A stretch of 64,000 nt of DNA from Branchinecta lynchi (lineage: Eukaryota > Arthropoda > Branchiopoda > Anostraca > Branchinectidae). Position 1 is the first letter of the stretch; the number at the start of each line of letters is the position of its first letter. Below, one piece after another: positions 1 through 10,226 of the stretch. The position numbers and the translations under genes were made by a program. The stretch covers positions 1,178,001 to 1,242,000 of the forward strand of contig JAKZAP010000014.1 of NCBI GenBank assembly GCA_023053575.1, read 5' to 3'. A model generated the notes under the pieces. That model had not been told where the DNA came from. It searched no databases and saw only the letters and a program-made list of their open reading frames with translations.

Positions 1-15
1 CAGTCTTCAAGTCTC

Positions 16-1558
16 ATGAAGGTCAAAGCTTCTCTGTCGGCTCTTAAATCAGAGCGAAGTCACGAGACTCGAACAGGAAAACTGTGGATCCAGTACATGG
101 ACATGGTTGCCATTCTTCGAAATTTCCTCAGAGCTGAACGTACAGGTCAATGGAAACTTCATTTGCAAACAGTTTCCGACATGCTCCCTTACCTCGCAGC
201 AGCTGGTCACAACAACTCCACAAAGTCGGCGAGGCTGTACCTGCAGCAGATGAACAGACTTGAACATACAAGCCCAACACTTTTCCAGTCTTTCGAAAAA
301 GGCTTGCATGTTGTGAGAAGATCGGACAGATTTTGGGCCGGTTTATCTACAGATTGGGTCATAGAACAAGAATTAATGAGAAGTCTGAAAACGGCAACCG
401 GATTGACTAGAGGTAGAGGAATGACGGAAGTACAGAGACTTCAGTGGGTATTGGGACGTCCAGCATGTGCTCACGTTAATCTTCTGATGCAAGAACTGAC
501 GGATACAAGCGACCAGCACAAAGAGTCTGGTCTTTCAAGGCAGCAGAGGGACTGCAAAGACACACAAATAGTTATTGACTTTGTCGAGCAGTCGTCTCCT
601 TTCGAGGGTGATCCACTATCGCTTCGAAGCCTTGCTACTGGCATGACTGCTGCAGAAAACGTGAACACCGACAAAGCAGTGGAAGTCGGGAAGAAGATTC
701 TTGACGGAATGGTAGGGAAATCGCTGAAGGAGCATTCGTTCAAACGGAAGGATCAGGCAGTCCTTATGACAGCGAAGCCAAAAAATGGAGGAGAAATCCA
801 CCGTTTAGACCCTTCATTGCTGTTTCAGCGTCTTCCAACTGTATCCAAAAGACTGAATATGGACGAGGAATCTTCATTTAAATATGAGCTTTGCTTCGAA
901 AGAAGAGATTAAAGCAGCGGGAGAGGCTGCACTTTCTATATTGTACGGTGGAAAATCTATTGACAATCTTGACAGTAACCGGCACCGAGTCTTTCAGCAG
1001 AAAGTAGCAACGTCTACAACTTTCGTCCATCCCCAAGATCTACCTCCTACTTCAGCAGCAGCGAAATTTCACTGTTTCCGAACCTATCTTCAAGTACAAG
1101 ATTGGATCGGGCTTCAGAGCACTGCCCTTGATCCTGAGAATTGGGGATGGAAACTCCAGACCGGCATGCTGTACCCAATCCTCACGGATCTTCCAGCGGC
1201 ACCAAAGAAAATTCTCACAGTCGTGAAGTGTGGTTGTAAGGGATCCTGTGATAGTGAGATAGATAGATAGATAGATAGATATGTTTATTGATCCAACTCG
1301 TAGAGCCGACATGGCACTAAATACGTCGACCATTACATTTAAATACTTGAATAACTGAGTAAAATACTTGAATATATACAATTATTACATAAAAGAAAAT
1401 AAATCACTTAGAATTTACTTGTTTTTTGTTAATCTTGTGACCGAGACCGGTGCAGCTGTCATCGAAATGGCTTCGAATGCAACATTGCTTGCAAATCTCG
1501 CAAAGGAACTAGTTGCTCTAATGCTGAGGTCCAAATCGAAGATGACGAAGACATGTGA
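16..1558 (+). pseudogene. Broken copy 1 of a multi-copy invertebrate CXC-domain protein family
   Basis: A 298-codon open frame (16-912) is followed by a second frame (884-1251) and, after an insertion, by a third stretch (1441-1558). The first part contains segments such as YLAAAGHNN, RRSDRFWAGLSTDWVIEQ and LTRGRGMTE that I recall from a large family of uncharacterised proteins repeated many times in marine invertebrate genomes. The second part (ILYGGKSIDNLDSNRHRVF, PPTSAAAKFH, WGWKLQTGMLYPILTDLP) and the third (CDRDRCSCHRNGFEC, IACKSRKGTSC) are the C-terminal end and cysteine-rich CXC/tesmin-like domain of the same family. The middle of the protein, several hundred residues in relatives as I remember them, is missing, and the join at about 884-912 is out of frame. 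The CXC domain is cut after VVKCGCKGSCD by a 180-base insertion. The function of the family is unknown to me. It is probably an inactive copy lying in a STRAD intron, on the same strand. Confidence 0.7.
1252..1431 (-). mobile_element. Short insertion with GATA repeat tail inside the CXC domain
   Basis: The coding sequence of the CXC domain is interrupted here. It reads through perfectly as ...GSCD then RDRCSC if one copy of the flanking duplication is removed. The flanks ATCCTGTGA (1243-1251) and ATCTTGTGA (1432-1440) look like a 9-base target duplication with one mismatch. The left end is a (GATA)n run followed by a TTTATT motif. On the - strand this is a 3' end with a (TATC)n tail, like the ends near 6968-7003 and 46404-46430, so it is most likely a 5'-truncated retrotransposon tail. 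Confidence 0.6.
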
Positions 1559-2167
1559 TTAATTAAATAAATGTGATGAATCTTTAATCTCTTTGCAATT
1601 TCAAATTACCTGTGATTTTTTGTTCAAATTAAAATCAATGATTTACCTAGTTGTGATAAGTTGCTTATTGGATTTTAAGAATTTGGGGTGGTCATGTTTA
1701 GGGTGGAGGGTGGGGGGGGGGGGGGGTAAATTGACGTGCACGACTTCTTCTCTCCATTAGCAGTCCATTCTTTTTCTGTATGGATTCAACTTCGCGTAAT
1801 GTTGTTCTCATACCTAAATCGACGCTTGATTTATGGGCGGGAGGGGGGGGGGGAACTGAACATGAGAGTTCAAAACAAAAACAAAGTGCATATTCGTGAT
1901 CCACGTACCAGATTTACCTATTACCGATTTTCTATACGTGCCAATGAAGTTGTTTTTAAAATTCTTAAAATTCGTCATTTTAGAAGAAAAGACGAAAAAC
2001 GGTCAATTTCGCCTCGTCCGATTTTGGCCGATTTTTTATATGTTGTAGAGAATTTTTTTCCGGTTCGAATGGTACCAAAATCAAAACTTTTGCAATTTGT
2101 TTGAGGTTAAACATTAGATTGACTGTAGCCTACTACCAGTGTTTATGCTGAATAACTATTTTCGTAG
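1559..2167. other. STRAD intron sequence with two poly-G runs
   Basis: There is no exon-like sequence here. It holds a 15-base G run (1712-1726), an 11-base G run (1843-1853) and AT-rich sequence. The open frame at 1736-2104 has no recognisable domain, and I treat it as chance. Confidence 0.5.
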
Positions 2168-2369
2168 AATCTGCGAGGCTATTGCAAAAAGTCAGACATC
2201 TACAGCGTTGGTGCTCTTGCATGCGAGATCGCTAATGGAGTCCAGCCCTATGCTGAAATGTCAAACACTGAATTATTGCTGATGAAAGTGCGGGGATCGT
2301 ACCTTCCTACGTTGTTTGATAGCACAACAATAGGTGGCTTACATCTCGACTCTGAAATCGACGATACAG
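2168..2369 (+). CDS. STRAD: STRAD pseudokinase, C-lobe exon (kinase subdomains VIII-X)
   Basis: The acceptor TTTTCGTAG precedes 2168 and the donor GTAAAT starts at 2370. The translation starts [20 protein letters not shown] and contains EIANGVQPYAEM and ELLLMKVRGSYLP. The block KSDIYSVG...ACEIANG matches the strongly conserved alpha-F region of STRADA/STRADB, where the human protein has [21 protein letters not shown]. The 67 full codons end in phase 1 (ACA G), which is completed by the next exon to give DTALPADSG. STRAD proteins keep the kinase fold but are catalytically dead. The degenerate catalytic residues would be in upstream exons that are not in this window. Confidence 0.85.
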
Positions 2370-2627
2370 GTAAATCATTACTGTATTATTATTATTAGTA
2401 GTAGTGCTAGTATTATTATACTATTATTATTATATCCTCCCTTAAATATCGTGGGAACTGGAAACTCGAGATGCTAGAGTGGCCCGCTACCTAGCGTTTG
2501 GAACATAAACTGCAACTGCTAGATAAGGCGTACTCGTTACCACGTGAATAGTTGTGACCACCAGTATTTCCGAAATTGAGGTTGTTCGGAGGCCTGTGAT
2601 TCGCCCTGGGATGGTTGGGAATCGCAG
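2370..2627. other. STRAD intron start with TTA/TAG microsatellite
   Basis: An (ATT)n/(TAG)n microsatellite lies around 2382-2435. Nothing else recognisable occurs before the family C repeat begins. Confidence 0.5.
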
Positions 2628-3677
2628 TTTTTGGGATCCCAAAACGTAAGTGGAGGGATACCTATGACATCGCAAAAGTTGTCCGTCTGTCAGCACGATA
2701 ACTCTCGAGGGGAATGAGATATTTTGATGAAACTTGGTGAGAGTGTTCTTCACGTCAAGGGAAAGGTCAAGTTCGTAGATGGGCCCGATAGCTGCATATT
2801 TAGGGGAGGGGTTTCAAATTAAGGGGCGACAAATTTATTTTTTAAAAGCTGATGAGATAGTCGATTCAGGGGAGACGATATGGTGAACACGAATATGAAA
2901 ACCATTTTCTCGCCGGACAAGTAGTTCACCCGGAATCCGGACAAAACCAGAAAGTTTGCTTAAAGTAAAAGTCTTATCTGAAGTTGATTAGATGTCCGAT
3001 TTAGGGGTAAGAAGACATGCTGAATCCGAATATGAAAATGATTTTCTCTTCGGACAAGTAGATCACCGGGAATCCGGCCAGAACCGGAAAATTTGTCAAA
3101 AATAAAAGTTTAATCTGAAGTTGATTAGAGGTTCTATTTCAGGATAGGGAAACATGCTGAATCTGAATATGAGAATGATTTTCTCGTCGGATAAGTAGAT
3201 CACCCAGAATCTGGCCAAAACCGAAAAATGTGTTGAAAGTAAAAGTTTTGTATGAATTTCATTAGGTGTTCAATTTACGGGTAAAAAGACATGCTGAATT
3301 CGTGTATGACAATCATTTTCTACTGTGACACATAGTTCGCCGCGAATCCGGCTGAAATCGGAAAATTTGTTAAAAGTTGAAGTTTTATCTGAAGTTGATT
3401 AGAGGTCCGATTTAGGGATAAGGAGATATACTGAATCCGGCTGAAACCGGAAATTTTGCAGAAGTAAGGCAGGAACTTACGTCAAAGTAGATATGACGCA
3501 GGCTATAGGGGTAAACACACATGGTGAATCCATATTTGAACTTGGTCTTCTCAGATTATTGCCATTTGCCTTAATATATGTCTCAAAGAGTCTGGCGAAG
3601 ACTGGACCTCTATAATACCCAATTCTCTGGATCAGATACTAAATTTTTGGGATTCAATCGAAACATTTGGTCTTGTT
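2628..3677 (+). repeat. Family C repeat, copy 1 (near full length, +)
   Basis: It begins with TTTTTGGGATCCCAAAA followed by CGTAAGTGGAGGGATACC and ends with TCGAAACATTTGGTCTTGTT. The inside is a set of diverged monomers. Each has a CCGGAATCCGG-type palindrome, an AACCGGAAA block, TTGATTAGAT and AAGACATGCTGAA, at a spacing near 136 bases (motif positions about 2930, 3066, 3200 and 3340). It lies in the first STRAD intron of the window. No ORF of any length is present, so it is non-autonomous. Confidence 0.7.
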
Positions 3678-4490
3678 TGGAACGGATTTTAATTCTCTGG
3701 TATATTTTTTTTTTTTTTTTAGTTTAATACTCTTTGTTATACAAACCAACTTTTACATGCTAAACTACATGAAGACACCTTTTGTAACCCTCTTAACATC
3801 CTTTATACATGTAGCTGATACTTCTGACTGCAGTAAAAACCGAATGGCCTGTGGGGGCAGTAAACAAAAACAAAAAAAGCTTGACTTGACATTACATACT
3901 TTAAAAAAAAAAAGAGAAGAAACTGAGAGAGGAAGAACGAAAAGAAGTGAATGAAGAAAATATCAGTGATTTGAAAAAAACATCAACAAAATAAATACTA
4001 CTTGCGCAACGTTTTCTATTCCTCTTGGGAGAACATCACATAATGTAGTTTGGGGACGAGTTTGAAGAACGGCCAGACGAATTTTAACATAAAGGACACT
4101 TTTTCTGATGCGCTGATTGATTGTATTTTTTTCGAAGTTTTAGGTAGATATTTATTTTGGCTAGTTTTACATTTTTAAATGAATTGAACGTAGATTTTCT
4201 GAAAGTTTGTGGTCTTATTATTGGTCAGTTGTAGGCCTATTATTTATTAAAAAAAAATTATTTTTCTGCTGGTCAGCTTTGGCGGATATAAACGGTTGAA
4301 TTTAATTGAAAGGCAAAACAAAGATATCAGGTACAAGAGATATGAAGAGAAACCTTAAATTTTAAATGAAAAGGGCTGAGATGTGACAATCTAGTTGCCC
4401 ATCACTTATTCGCTTAAAGAGGCTTGAAGACTCGATGAAAATCCGTTACTTCGTTGCTCCGCTATCCACGAATAATCTGTTTTGAATATA
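3678..4490. other. STRAD intron, no recognised feature
   Basis: AT-rich sequence with poly-T and poly-A stretches (for example 3706-3721 and 3900-3910). The 95-codon frame at 3667-3954 is low-complexity and has no domain. Confidence 0.4.
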
Positions 4491-4925
4491 CAGGAGTGCT
4501 GCGTGAAGCCGCCACCCTAAACTCCTATTTTTGGGAAATGACTTAGGGAAAAGGAGTAAAGGTTGAGATAAAATTCAGTGGAGTATCCTGAAAGGAAGCT
4601 TAGAACCTTCACTTTCTGCTGCTTTCTTACTTGCAATTGTTCAAGGCTAAGCTAGAGAACACGAAAGAATGTAGGCACCCAAGTGATCATGAAGTCGCCC
4701 ACTTTGCTAAAAATAGTATTTTGCTGCATGGTGAAGTTAGAGGCCAGCTGTTTGGTCATAGAGGTTCCTTGACCTTTTGCAAATAACAAAATTTGCTGTT
4801 ATCTTTGAATTTGCATGATTTTTCTGGGGTGGCAGCTTCATGACCCAAGGTGGCAGGATCATGTACCATGGCCAATTGGGGGGTGGGCGGTGCCATAGTA
4901 AGGGCAGCTTCATGCAACACTCCTG
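4491..4925. mobile_element. Element M: TA-flanked inverted-repeat element
   Basis: The left end CAGGAGTGCTGCGTGAAGCC and the right end GGCAGCTTCATGCAACACTC followed by CTG are inverted copies of each other with a few mismatches. Both ends are flanked by TA (4489-4490 and 4926-4927), as expected of a Tc1/mariner-type target. The element is 435 bases long and has no transposase ORF, so it is a MITE-like derivative. It sits within a STRAD intron. Confidence 0.6.
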
Positions 4926-6317
4926 TAGTGGAATTTTCTTGTCGGAATTGTAGTACCTCTGTGAGCTTGTATGCTTGAGGAAAACGATTTAGGAAAAATA
5001 AGCGGTCACGCAGTAAGCTACCATCTTCGAGCTGATTACTGGCTACTGAAAAGCCGCCATTTGTAATTCATATTCAAATTTTCTGTGTCACAGTAGAATC
5101 TTGCGCTGTGAGGACGGCCGGAGATATTCTTTCTGTCATACTAAATCAAATAGTGAAAAAAAAAAGTCCCTTAACACAATCCAAATAATGCAGTGCATGT
5201 TAGTTAAATGATACAACAGTAAGTTGGCTTTTCAGTTAAACATTAAAGCACAATGGACACTTCTAATGCTTTACTTTGTATTAAATGCTTCACAAATAAA
5301 TGTGTCCGTCTTCCTTTAGAAGGCGCCACGAAAATCGGCCTTTTCTTGTTATCTCTTGTCTTTACCTCTCTGGCATTTCGGCGATCCGAATTTTAGTAGC
5401 TGGGATATCGTGGCAGGAAATTCAAAAACTCCCAGCAATGCTTGATAGAAAAGGATATATTTGAGAAGTCACCAAAGTCAAGCCGCAGATGCAGTTTACC
5501 TGGTCGTTCTAGTGTTTCATCAGAAGTTCCATAGCTTAAAGTGCCTATTCAAAGTTTTTCTTTGTGGAATAATGTTGTGAAGCTTGATTAACTTGCTTTA
5601 TGACATGTACCAGAACATGAAATAAGCTTATAAAAAATAACATAGCTACAAAAACCACTCAAAAACAAATAACCTATTCAAATCTGAATTATACAAGCTG
5701 ATTCATGCATAAAATAAAGATCTACTAAGTATTATAAGAAATATCACTTTTATCTTTGTCCAAGCTAGTAAATTGAGCATGTACTGGCCCAAAAAGTTAC
5801 GCTTTGAAATATCGAGGAAACTGTTGAAAAAGCTGCTGATCTAGGGGGTAAGCATTGTTCCTAGGTTGTTACAGAGTGGGATTGGGGTAGTTTCATGTGC
5901 CCATTGAACTTTAACTTCGATTCATGCATTCACACTCGACGTTTGAGCGCTTGAGCGGTTATTATGGATTAAAACAGTTGCTTTATCTCTTTTAATTACC
6001 ACTCCGCGTTTCCTTGAAACAGAATAAAGTGTGAATGAATTAACGAATCCTTTTTGGCTGCACTCATAGCTTGAGCCTGAAGTCGCTAGAATATAAATCA
6101 GCTGACGTATCCGTTTAACGCAGTGAAATGTGCATAGTTCTATCCTCAAACCGAAGTGATAGCTTATCATGTGTGTTCTTCTTGTTGCGTCTTTTGGTGT
6201 TTTTCTGTTCTCACTTGTTTGACGTTACCCATGTTCTTGTTTGACGATACCCATGTTATTGCATTGTGATAAAGGGAAAGAATAAAGATTATTATATTAT
6301 TGTTATTATAAAAATAA
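4926..6317. other. STRAD intron, no recognised feature
   Basis: About 1.4 kb of AT-rich sequence without exon-like or repeat-like structure that I can identify. The open frames at 5922-6355 on the - strand show no domain. Confidence 0.4.
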
Positions 6318-7019
6318 AGTTGCGTTTTTGCAGATACCATGGTATCTGATGCCACGATCTGAAGTCGTTTTCGTAGTTACCGTTGTATCTGATTACTCGG
6401 TCAAAAGGTGCTTTTGCAGTTATCGTGGTATCTGGTATTCAGACACCACGGTCCGATCGTGGTAACTGGTCGTGGTATCTGAAAAAGACATCTCGCTTTC
6501 ATCATTACCAACAATAGAGACTAGGATTGTGTCAAATTGGTGAGAAAGAAGCTTGGAACTTAGTGATGTGACTGGATATCACTTTTTTCTTTAGGAATGA
6601 CTTCGAAGAGCAGAATTTCGGCAATTGTCGTTTTTCCAGAGTAGCCGTGGTATCAGATACCACGGTAACTGCAAAAACGACTAACTGTAGATCCAGTTAC
6701 TGTGGTAACAGGGTATCTGCAAAAGGTAGCTACTACGGTTGAAAAGTTGAAGCCAATCAAATGTGCCCACCAGAGGTTTGCGAAGAGTTTTGTCCCTTCA
6801 TTTTTAAAGTTGCATAACGAAGCATAACCTGAGCTGCCAGTTTAAATTTATCCTGTTATTTATGACCGTTGTAGCCGTATATGCGTAGGCCTATTATTTG
6901 TGTGCTCATAAGTTGTAACCATGACTATACCGAACAAATTTGGCGTGAGGCATGATCAGTTTTTGGCGAATAAAAAGATTTATCTATCTATCTATCTATC
7001 TATCTGCAAAAATGCAACT
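6318..7019. mobile_element. Element B copy 1, carrying a secondary insertion
   Basis: It starts AGTTGCGTTTTTGCAGATAC and ends with ATGCAACT, with repeated ATACCATGGTATCTG palindromes inside. Copies 2 and 3 are about 386-418 bases, but this one is 702 bases because extra sequence interrupts it (about 6731-7003). That sequence ends in GAATAAAAAGATT plus a (TATC)n run just before the terminal TCTGCAAAAATGCAACT. The element ends only 32 bases before the STRAD exon at 7052. Confidence 0.6.
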
Positions 7020-7051
7020 AATGTACTAACTGAGCTTCTTCTCTGTTCTAG

Positions 7052-7312
7052 CCCTCCCTGCCGATTCCGGCGTGTTTGAGAGTCTGCCTGGGAACAGTTG
7101 TCAGGGGCGGTACCAGTCTGCCTCAAAACGAACTTTCAGCAGTGAATTTCACGAGTTTGTGTATTTATGTGTCCAAAAGGAGGCGAATCTGAGACCAAGC
7201 GCGTGTGAATTGAGAAGACATTCCTTGTTCAGTGTGAATAGAAGGTTCTTGAGCTGCCTCAAAGAAGCGTTGGCTTCAGTGCAACCGATTGTGAATTTAC
7301 CAAATGAATCTG
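7052..7312 (+). CDS. STRAD: STRAD pseudokinase, C-lobe end and linker exon
   Basis: The acceptor TCTGTTCTAG ends at 7051 and the donor GTAAGT starts at 7313. In phase with the previous exon it reads ALPADSGVFESLPGNS... then FHEFVYLCVQKEANLRPSAC and ELRRHSLFSVNRRF. The block HEFVYLCVQKEANLRPSA...HSLF corresponds to kinase subdomain XI of STRAD (human HHFVEQCLQRNPDARPSAS...HSFF). The following LKEALASVQPIVNL matches the human SEALPELLRPVTPITNF segment. The 87-codon exon ends in phase 1 (TCT G), which agrees with the last exon. Confidence 0.88.
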
Positions 7313-7376
7313 GTAAGTATTAGATGTTCCTTCAGACCAAGCTGACTGTGAATCATATTTGACGGTGCAAAACGGA

Positions 7377-7752
7377 GTGACTTATCCGTTTTGCTGATTC
7401 CGTTTTGCACCGTCAAATATAATCTGGTATGTACCACGGTATTAATAATATCATATTTTTTTTCGAGGGACCCAACCGCCGCAATTTGTTTTCTTGTGAA
7501 GATAAATATGCCAAAAATATTTAAATATAATAGAAGTCAGACACACAATTCAAATTCAAACGGACTGACTTATCCGTTTTGCTGATTCCGTTTTGCACCG
7601 TCAAATATAATCTGGTATGTACCAAGGTATTAATAATATCATATTTTTTTTTTCGAGGAGCCCAACCTGCCGCAGTTTGTTTTCTTGTGAAGATAAATAT
7701 GCCAAAAATATTAAAATATAATAGAAGTCAGACAAACAATTCAAATTCAGCA
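7377..7752. repeat. Direct tandem duplication, 188-base unit, two copies
   Basis: Units 7377-7564 and 7565-7752 are nearly identical. Each contains CTTATCCGTTTTGCTGATTC, AATCTGGTATGTACCA, TCTTGTGAAGATAAATATGC and a CAGACACACAATTCAAATTC-like end. The start of the unit overlaps the family G motif GACGGTGCAAAACGG (7354-7371), so the duplication probably involves a piece of family G. Confidence 0.75.
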
Positions 7753-8241
7753 AGATGTTCCGGTAAACATTAACAACTAAACCAGGGAATTGAACCACTG
7801 CATGAAAGAAAGCAATGATAATATACTGTACCTACCAGAACCCGTACGGAAATATCCCGCCTGAAATTGACCCAGACAAAGTGAAACAGTTTCGGCCTCG
7901 GCTTTCCCGGGGCCGGAATTCCGGTCAAAAGTCCGGGCCGAAATTCCGGTCGATCTAAGGAACAAACTGACCTGAAGTTGGGTTGAAATCTGTCTCCCTT
8001 TGTCTGGGTCGATTCCAGGGGGGAGATTTCCCTACGGGAATAGACTTTCTCCTCTACGTAACTCGAAGAAAAATTAGAACAGTTATATAACTGACTAGGT
8101 TTAAAAATCAAAACTAGTACACTAGAAACTATCAGTTCAGCATTTACCACATATTCACCAAGGATGTCCCAAGGACCAATAGTTCTTTTTGCATAACTCG
8201 ATTTTTATATTTTCATGTCGAATCGTAATCCGTAATCCCGC
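7753..8241. other. STRAD intron, no gene seen
   Basis: It contains GGCCGGAATTCCGGTC-type palindromes around 7910-7955 but no exon signature. The - strand ORF at 7770-8150 has no domain that I recognise. Confidence 0.4.
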
Positions 8242-8251
8242 CACGGTTCCG

Positions 8252-8478
8252 TATTCGACGGTGCAAAACGGACAAGTCAGCTACATTTTATTAGAGCCAT
8301 ATTTCGTCCCAAAAAAAAAAAAGAACTTGAATGTTCATTTTTCAGCTTGACTGGCTTGAGCCTGAAGAGGACCCTTGCATAGAAGTGCCGAAATATAGCT
8401 CTAATAAATGTTACTGACTTATCCGTTTTGCACCGTCAAAAATGATTCGCCGTCAGCTTGGGCTGAACGAATATCCTT
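8252..8478. mobile_element. Family G foldback-like element with 10-base target duplication
   Basis: The flanks CACGGTTCCG at 8242-8251 and again at 8479-8488 are identical, giving a 10-base duplication. The inside shows GACGGTGCAAAACGG on the left and CGTTTTGCACCGTCAAA on the right as inverted arms. Between them is the family's marker block AGCCTGAAGAGGACCCTTGC, and the right end is GTCAGCTTGGGCTGAA. Confidence 0.7.
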
Positions 8479-8574
8479 CACGGTTCCGATTCCAAACATA
8501 ATTATTGGGCCATTTTCTTCTGGCTCTTTGCCAAACACCGTTGTGAGTGTTCTTTTTCATTTGGTTGACATAAA

Positions 8575-8861
8575 GAGCGTGTTCCACTACTAGTTACTAT
8601 TTCCGTCCCATCCTCTCGAAAAGTTACTACGCTGACCGTTCCAACCTTGTCGGAATAGTAACTAATAGTTACTATTTGCTTGCCATGCTCGGGAGTGTAG
8701 TAAGCGTAGTAACTACGCATCTCTGTAACGTGATTGGTCGGATTCGCCCGTGGCGTGAGATCCTGCTGGAAAATAGAAACATCGTTCCAGCCTCGACGGC
8801 AAAAAGCCTGAATTCGTGACGTCGAGCGTAGTAACTCCGCTAAGTAGGGTGGAACACGCTC
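8575..8861. mobile_element. Family H MITE copy 1 (PIF/Harbinger-like)
   Basis: It begins GAGCGTGTTCCACTACTAG and ends with GGTGGAACACGCTC. Inner blocks AAAGTTACTACGCTGACCGT, ATGCTCGGGAGTGTAG and ATTCGTGACGTC are shared with the other H copies. Copy 2 abuts it in inverted orientation. Confidence 0.75.
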
Positions 8862-8864
8862 AGA

Positions 8865-9097
8865 GAGTGTGTTCCATCCTACTTACCGTAGTTACTACGC
8901 ATGAATTTTTGGCGTCAAGGCTGGAACGTATTTTCCGCGAAATATTGTCCCACGGGCTAATCTGGCCAATCACATCACAGATATCCGTAATTACCACCTT
9001 ACTACGGGGTTGGAACGGTCAGCGTAGTAACTTTTCACGAGGTTGGAACCAAGATATTAACTAATAGTTACTATCGTTAGAAGGGTGGAACACGCTC
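8865..9097. mobile_element. Family H MITE copy 2 (inverted relative to copy 1)
   Basis: It begins GAGTGTGTTCCATCCTACTT and ends AAGGGTGGAACACGCTC. It carries the same inner blocks as copy 1 in reverse complement. Part of the middle is deleted. Confidence 0.7.
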
Positions 9098-9110
9098 AAA
9101 ATGGATCTAT

Positions 9111-9240
9111 GAGCGTGTTGAACCCTTCCTACAATAGCAACTATTAGTTAAAAGTTTCGTTCCAACCTCTTGAAAAGTTACTACGCTGACTGTTCCAACC
9201 TTCTCGAAAGATTGGAACGGAAAAGTAGAAATATGTCATT
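9111..9240. mobile_element. Family H MITE copy 3 (truncated)
   Basis: GAGCGTGTTGAACCCTTCC followed by AAAAGTTACTACGCTGACTG marks the left half of an H element. No right terminal repeat is seen. Confidence 0.55.
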
Positions 9241-9311
9241 GAAAGTTCTGCCGGTTCCACATTGCCGCCTGTCAAACATACTAATGCTGTAAGTAGTGCG
9301 CTGAATGAGAA

Positions 9312-9390
9312 AAGCGCTCCTCACGCGGGATTTGAACCCACGAACTTTGGCTTAGAAGGCCACTGAGTTGTACCATCACACAAACCATCC
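9312..9390 (-). tRNA. tRNA-like sequence, Arg(UCU)-type, probably a pseudogene or SINE head
   Basis: On the - strand, TGGC-CTTCTAA-GCCA forms an anticodon arm with anticodon TCT. It is followed by a T arm GTGGG-TTCAAAT-CCCGC with good pairing and a B-box-like GGTTCAAATCC. The candidate acceptor pairing (TCCTATA with GTGAGGA) is poor, and the D arm is too long and irregular. I therefore read it as a decayed tRNA or a tRNA-derived repeat and not a working tRNA. Confidence 0.35.
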
Positions 9391-9813
9391 ATATAGGAAC
9401 AGTTAAAGGACCCATTGTGTCTATAATGCCCATACAACCTACTCCTGTAACTGCATTCATTAATTTTAAGCCCGGAGACCCAAATTTCATTTGTTACATT
9501 CTATGCCCGCTAACCATTTCCATGTTCATTATGCTGCAGGTGAGTGTTCACGTATCATGCTATTGGTGCGTAAAACCCGTTATCGGGATTTTTCCGAGTT
9601 TTGCTAGAAGTCAATGATTCGGTCAAGGTTAGCAAAAGATCTTAGTTAACCGGTATCTGCATGAGGAGAAATCCGGAGGAAGTATATCTCAGAGCTTGAG
9701 ATTTTGTAAGATACTATTTCCTAACTGAAGACTGAAAAGTTTAATAAGTTTAATATCTTGGAGGAGGTCCTGACACTCACTCAATGACCGCTTCACAGAC
9801 CCCCGTCGTCTTT

Positions 9814-10202
9814 AAGCCGCTTTCACATGCACGGGAAGTTGCGATGCTCTGCATATGTGTTTATCTTGCGCTGCGTACAGGTTGCGTAGCGTATCTTTCA
9901 CAGCTGCGCGACAAGCTTTCACGCTGGATGTCTACTTACGTTTTCCTTTCTCGGTTTCTTATGCTGAATTCTCGTTTCTTTCATCATTACTAAGTTTCAC
10001 TTCATCGTTAGTAGGTTTTCTCCATTTTTCACTGAAAAATACGATGCGCATGCGTTGACAAAACGCAAGAATAGAACTTGGTTCTATTTTTGCGTTGCGT
10101 TTTATTTGTCTGTGTAAGCTCTGCATTACGTCACCGTAAGCGCGATGCAGAGGTTGCATAGCTCAGGCTGAAAGCCACAACGCGTCAGTGTGAAAGGGGC
10201 TT
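9814..10202. mobile_element. Family J inverted-repeat element, copy 1
   Basis: The left end AAGCCGCTTTCACATGCACG and the right end ACGCGTCAGTGTGAAAGGGG plus CTT are inverted repeats. The interior includes TGCGTACAGGTTGCGTAGCG and repeated GCGTTGCGTTTT. The related copy at 48880-49244 has the same ends. It ends 24 bases before the last STRAD exon, so it now forms part of the 3' splice-site neighbourhood. Confidence 0.65.
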
Positions 10203-10226
10203 TAATCTCAAGTTTTATTCTTTTAG

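Noticed and set aside
1736..2104. 122-codon ORF between the CXC remnant and STRAD
   Set aside because: It includes a poly-G run and no recognisable domain.
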